Shown here: piece after piece, positions 59,005 through 64,000 of the stretch
How positions within the stretch are numbered: position 1 is the first letter of the stretch
Layout: every line of letters starts with the position of its first letter
Assembly (NCBI RefSeq): GCF_026212465.1
Contig: NC_080056.1
Location: forward strand, 6,666,517 to 6,730,516
Length of the DNA stretch: 64,000 nt
Direction: 5' to 3'
Source: Amaranthus tricolor
Taxonomy: Eukaryota > Streptophyta > Magnoliopsida > Caryophyllales > Amaranthaceae
The notes under the pieces: model-generated
Told to the model about the DNA's origin: nothing
Seen by the model: the letters and a program-made list of their open reading frames with translations, nothing else
Database searches by the model: none
Translations under genes and position numbers: made by a program

Positions 59005-62000
59005 CTAGGACTTCTGATCATCATCGTCGAGATTATGTACATCATTGTGATGGTGGCGATCACTTTCAAGAAGGCTTTCGGTATTAGACAACCGTCCCCA
59101 AGCTCTCGTTTTCCATATTTCCTCCACTTCCTCGAATGCCAATCCCTTAGTTTCCGGAACGCATACTGCTACAAATACAATGGCAAGAATAGTAATACCA
59201 GCAAGTATAAGGAAAGTAGCACCCGTGCCAGCAGCATCAGTGATCGAAAGGAAGGACTCCGAGACAATGACGTTAGAAACCCAATTTACGGTAGCTGCCA
59301 TACCCCCACATATGCCTCGGTAAGCTTGTGGGTAAATCTCGGAGTTTACTGTCCAAGGCACGGGTCCCATCCCGGGAGAGAAAAACACAATATATAGAGC
59401 GAGGCCTACAACTGCAGGGGATCCAGATGATTGAAGGAAGAAGGAAACAGCCAATATGACGAGGGATGCTAGAACGCCCGACAAGCTCATTAAGGCTAAT
59501 GGGCGGCGACCCATGTGATCGATGAGGTAAATGCCGACAACTGTTCCAGCGGCGTTTAGGGCGGCGACAATGAGGGAGAGAAAGAGGGCGAGCTGGTTAG
59601 AACTGAAACCGGCCATTTGGACGATTGTTGGACTGTAGTACATGACTGTGTTAATACCAACAAATTGTTGGAAGGCCTGCACAAATTAAGTCCAAAAATT
59701 AACAATTTAAGGCCCCATTCAAAATAGACACAACATACCATCTGAACCAGTGTAACAAAATTCATCAAGTTAATTCGCTTTTTGAATTTATGATTCGCTC
59801 AAAATGATTCTAAAATAGCCCAAAACTGAAGCTAATTCGCTTCGCAAGGATATTAGTGAATCATGTGACAGTGACCTGAACGTCCAAAAAACTTAACTTG
59901 TGTGTAGATTATTCATGTAGTCTACAAACCACAAGTTTTAACATGCATAACCTTACCTGTAGACCACCTCCAACTAGAAATGCAATTCTTATTTCTTTGT
60001 TTCTAAAAACATCCCAAACACTGGCTTTCTTTCTAACTCGATCTTCTTCAGCCGCAGCAGCCAGACCATCTACTTCATCCTCTAACCTAAATGGATCATA
60101 AATCTTTGCGAGCACTGCAACAGCCTTGGCTTTCTCCCCCTAAAATGCATGATACACAAAACTTCTTAATTGAGAGCATTATATGCGGACTTAATGAGAA
60201 GCATTTGATCTATATGGTGCCTTGATCTTATTATCTCGCACGGTTTCGTGAAAAAAAAGAAGTATAACCTTCTGATAAAGCCAACGTGGGGACTCTGGTA
60301 GAAAGAGCATACCAACGAATTGTATTATGGCTGGAACACCAGCTACTCCAAGCATCCATCGCCAAGTCCCAGGGACCTGAAAACTAAATGTTAAATATTC
60401 ACCCAGAACCAAATAATATAAAAAAATAAAATAAAATAAAACAAAAAGAAAATTGAAGTTTATCGTTCATATGTCTCTTAGAAGTGAGTTATTTACCCGA
60501 AAGTTAAACTAGGAAAGCTCAACTAGTTAAAGTGCATTGAAGATATATGCTTAAGGATTACTCAACTGTCTCAAGCAATTGATGTTTACCCGAAAGTTAC
60601 ACGGCTCGAATTCGCGGGTTAAGAAGGCTCTCAGTTTGGTTCACTCCCTAACTAATAACTCAAAGGGAGGAGTTGGTCTGTTGGCCGGTCATGATGGCAG
60701 TTAACTGTCTCAAAATAGCACGCTTCATTACTTACATTTAACTAAAAACTTTGAAAGATTTGAAAATTTCTAGAGAAATCACTTAGTAGCATTGGGGATG
60801 GAATGTTGTCAGAAAGAAAGCATCCTATTAAACTTTGTGCATGTATGTTTAGTGAAATTTAGCAAAGGGTTGGGCATTTCCAATTGAGAGCAGAAAAACT
60901 TTTAGCCACGTCTACGTGACTCCCTTCCAAGATGTCGTATCAAATATAAATACATTTTCCTCATAAAAGCTTGGACGAAAGTAGTATCAACAATCAATAC
61001 ACTTACAACCTCTAAGTGTGAAGAGCCTTTTACTTCACACGTATTGCCCTAACATTTTAAGAATGACAACTCACGTCATGATCATGGAAAGAATCAAAAA
61101 CTTTATAAAAAACGTTGAAGTTCACAAAAGGAAAGCTATCTATCTAAGAGCACCCATAAAAACAATGTCAAAGCCTTAAACCCAAAAGATTGAGGTTGGC
61201 TATAACAATACAACCTGTTTTGACGGATCCACACAAAAGGCCTATTAGTAAAAAAAAAAAAAAATAAAATAAAAACTGAATTCCCACTTCTACTAGAAGC
61301 AGATTTGGGCTGACTCAATAAAAGTCGTGTCACGGTGAGACGGCCTCAATAGAGAATTAGTGATAACAATATGAACCATGGATGAGTTTACCAGTTCTTC
61401 CCTATAAATTCTCCTCCTCTATTCATTCTATCTAAGAGTACCCAGTAACAGAAATTAAAATTATAAATTAATTTAAGAAAAATAGCTACCTTCAACAACA
61501 AGATAACATATTTAGCAAAACAAAGATCTTACTATAGTGAATTGCCGTCAAAGTGATAAATAAAGGCACAAATAACAGCGCCGTGTATTTTAACTGACCT
61601 GAGTAAAAGCGAGGTTAACAAGGTAGGAAAGAAATTGTCCACCAGTGATCATGAGTACATTTGTACTCACTAGTCCACCTCTTACTTCAGCAGGTGATGC
61701 TTCGGCAATATAAACAGGAGCAGTGACTGAAGCCATTCCAATACCTAAACCAACTAAAAATCTTCCAAATATAAGAACATAAGGATCTGGGGCTACAGCC
61801 ATGACAGCTGAACCAGCTGCAAAGACAAAGTCAGCTAATAGTGTAGCTTTCTTGCGCCCAGAGGCATCATTTATCCATCCACCAGCAGCTGCTCCAATTA
61901 TTGCCCCTACTTGGGCCATGCTGACAATTGTTTCCTGTCAACTTGAGCCATTAGCAATTTTCAAGTAGATATCTACAGAATACTAACAAGTTTATCTAGC

Positions 62001-64000
62001 AAAGACACAAACAACGAACGAAGAACACGAAATCGAAAGTCTCTTCATCACAGCACAATAGGTATACAACATGAAAAAAATCCAGGTCACAGATACAAAG
62101 GAAGAAAATACATAAAATTTACACAAATTTTTATCTTATTCACTTGGTCACACATTTAAAACATTATTGTGTTGTGCCCAATTCATGTCGAACCAATTTT
62201 TTTGCACCAAAACAATATTAATTGAGAATGAACAAAATCAGTAAGTTCTTGTAGAAAATATCCTATTTGCGATCATATTTAAAACCAAGACAAACTCTTG
62301 TATGGACTTCGTGCACACTAAAATAGTGTGCACCAATATTAAAATTTTAGTGAGTTAGTGGAGAGGAGAGTAATGAATAAGTGGATAGTAAAGAGTGTGG
62401 GTTGTATAGTGGAAATTAAGGAGTGGTGCACTAAAATTAACGTGCGAAAAGTCCATATTAGACTTTATCCAAGACCAAATAGTCTCAATGAAAGCTCCCA
62501 CCTATGAACAGGGCCGTTGAAGAATCTTACCAAGAAACCCCACAGCACAAGGCCCTTTCGTTCGAGGAGCCCAATTTCATTTTAGTTACAGGCCAGCAGG
62601 CTAGGTTTAAGTTTAGCCTCATATCAGTTTTTGCTCCCATTTAAACCTTGATTCAGAGCCAAAATGCCCGATTCAAATCAATAGAAAGAATGACCATAGT
62701 CTACAGAGGGCACAACATGAGGCCAAAATTTGGTTCAGAGGATAATGAAGAGGTAAAGATAGAGAAACTCAAGGAAGTGTTAGGTTTCCAAATCTTCTTA
62801 TCTAGGATTGAGGAAGGGCGCAAGCTCTCTAAAATGGAAAGAAGTTCAATTGCATGAGGGTTTATATGCTCCCTTTATCGCTTGCGTGGGAGTGATGTAA
62901 TATTGGCTTTCCACTTCTTTTTTTGTTGCCCTTTTTGGTCTTATAAAACCCAAATTGCTCCCTTTCTCTCCACTCTGGTCCATCTTCTCTCTTGACCCCC
63001 CTTAGTCTTATACTTCTAGAGTCCTTAGACCTTAATCCCGTCTTTTCTCATCCTGCCTTCTTCACTTGGCATGTGTGTAAAAGAAAGCAAGTTAAACAAG
63101 TAAAAATGGAGGGAGTACATGATAATGTAGTGGAAAAAATGAAAAAGATATCAGGGAAAAGAGAACTAAAACAGAAATACACATGACTTGTGTTTGAAGT
63201 GCTCAGTTATTTACGAAAGTGCAAGCTATAGTAAGCACAATGATTCATTAAGACGAGAGTGTATGATTCTACATCTTGAGCTCCAAGACGATGAAGGTAA
63301 ATAACCACCTATACTACACATAGCTATATCCAGATTGCACTTTTACACAAAAAACGAATGCACAAGTTTAACTCTCCATCGGATTACAATAAAACAAGCA
63401 TAAATCAATCAATTACAGATCACCAAGAAAAACGTATAACGGCATCAAGGCAAAATGCCTAAATGCGCCATCAAAAGTGGCTCCTTTTTATCATCTACCC
63501 CTTCAACCTAAGTCCTGACTCAAGAATGAAGTGACTCAACAACTACTCATACCTGCAAAAAGGTGCTGTTTTTGACCTCTTCAAAATCATCCTTGATGTA
63601 TAAAAGTGCCCCAGATATCACACCTACAAGTCAAGCACTCCTTAAGAACATACAGCTTCCAAACACAAACCGGTGATATGACCTATGATAGAACATATAA
63701 CTATCAATGCATAAAAATCTTGTTTCATTAGTTTGAAATTTTGTCTCTTACTCATATGATGTATATATAAATAATACAATTAATTTTTCTAGTTAAAGAA
63801 ACTCAACTCTAAGGGGATACAAATTAGCATACCTAAAAACAAAAAATTCATATAAGTACTTAATCACTTCATATTTCAATCAAATAAAAGATAAATATTG
63901 ATGATCAGAAAACCCAAAAGAAATGATAATTCAAAATTTGGAAATTGAGATTGGAATACCTGTATCATACCCAAAAAGCAAACCACCAATTCCAGCAACA
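59005..64000 (-). CDS. INT1: Tonoplast H+/myo-inositol symporter, INT1 type (5' end outside)
   Basis: A major facilitator superfamily sugar-porter protein. INT1 exports myo-inositol from the vacuole with protons. Minus-strand exons: 63960-64000 (continues right), 63553-63623, 61599-61934, 60269-60376, 59957-60139, 59005-59676. All are GT-AG and in phase, giving 469 aa; about 35-40 N-terminal residues are missing compared with Arabidopsis INT1 (509 aa). Signatures: [18 protein letters not shown] (TM1), [13 protein letters not shown] (loop 2-3), PESPRWL after TM6, [20 protein letters not shown] (TM7), [20 protein letters not shown] (TM10) and [15 protein letters not shown] at the end of TM12. 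The short loop 9 without the cysteine-rich PSI insertion marks INT1 rather than plasma-membrane INT2/INT4. The C-terminus has a dileucine stretch, TESLLES, like the LLE signal reported to sort Arabidopsis INT1 to the tonoplast, then a His/Asp-rich tail. It looks intact. Confidence 0.95.

Noticed and set aside
59035..59397. 120-codon plus-strand open frame
   Set aside because: Antisense to the last INT1 exon; the minus strand has clear sugar-porter motifs.

Overview
The window is nuclear DNA of a flowering plant, most likely a eudicot. It is AT-rich, its genes are split by GT-AG introns, and the spaces between and inside genes are filled with LTR, MITE, hAT, Mutator-like and LINE debris. The gene set (laccase, SFR2-type glycosyl hydrolase, cytosolic isoleucyl-tRNA synthetase, DUF1685 protein, tonoplast inositol transporter) is plant-specific or plant-typed. 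Many copies of a foldback repeat built on GAGACCGTCTC fit what I remember from Caryophyllales genomes, but that placement is a guess.

All five genes lie on the minus strand, so they read from high to low coordinates. From the left: (1) a laccase, exons 1-4 at 539-2110, running off the left edge; (2) 2.1-7.4 kb, intergenic, with a complete miniature copia-type LTR element, a tandem repeat and a possible LTR; (3) SFR2, 7443-16580, 10 exons, 644 aa; (4) 16.6-26.5 kb, a transposon-rich stretch with a palindromic minisatellite, a hAT element with an 8-bp target duplication, a TRIM interrupted by an RTE-type LINE, and nested Stowaway-like MITEs; (5) cytosolic isoleucyl-tRNA synthetase, 26493-50751, 27 exons whose lengths add up to exactly 1183 codons plus stop; its introns hold a Mutator-like element, a Stowaway-like MITE and a LINE fragment; (6) 50.8-55.2 kb, intergenic; (7) a DUF1685 gene, 55252-58042, with two apparent lesions and a 2.3-kb intron that holds a foldback element carrying two tRNA-Ile-like sequences; (8) the inositol transporter INT1, 59005 to beyond the right edge.

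The genes are not an operon or a pathway cluster. Laccase acts in the cell wall, SFR2 remodels galactolipids at the chloroplast envelope, IleRS charges tRNA in the cytosol, and INT1 moves myo-inositol across the tonoplast. The one link is that INT1 and a DUF1685 gene are also neighbours in Arabidopsis as I remember it, which suggests old microsynteny. The least ordinary structures are the tRNA-bearing foldback element at 56.1-57.1 kb and the composite TRIM/LINE at 21.7-23.5 kb. I saw no undescribed multi-gene system.
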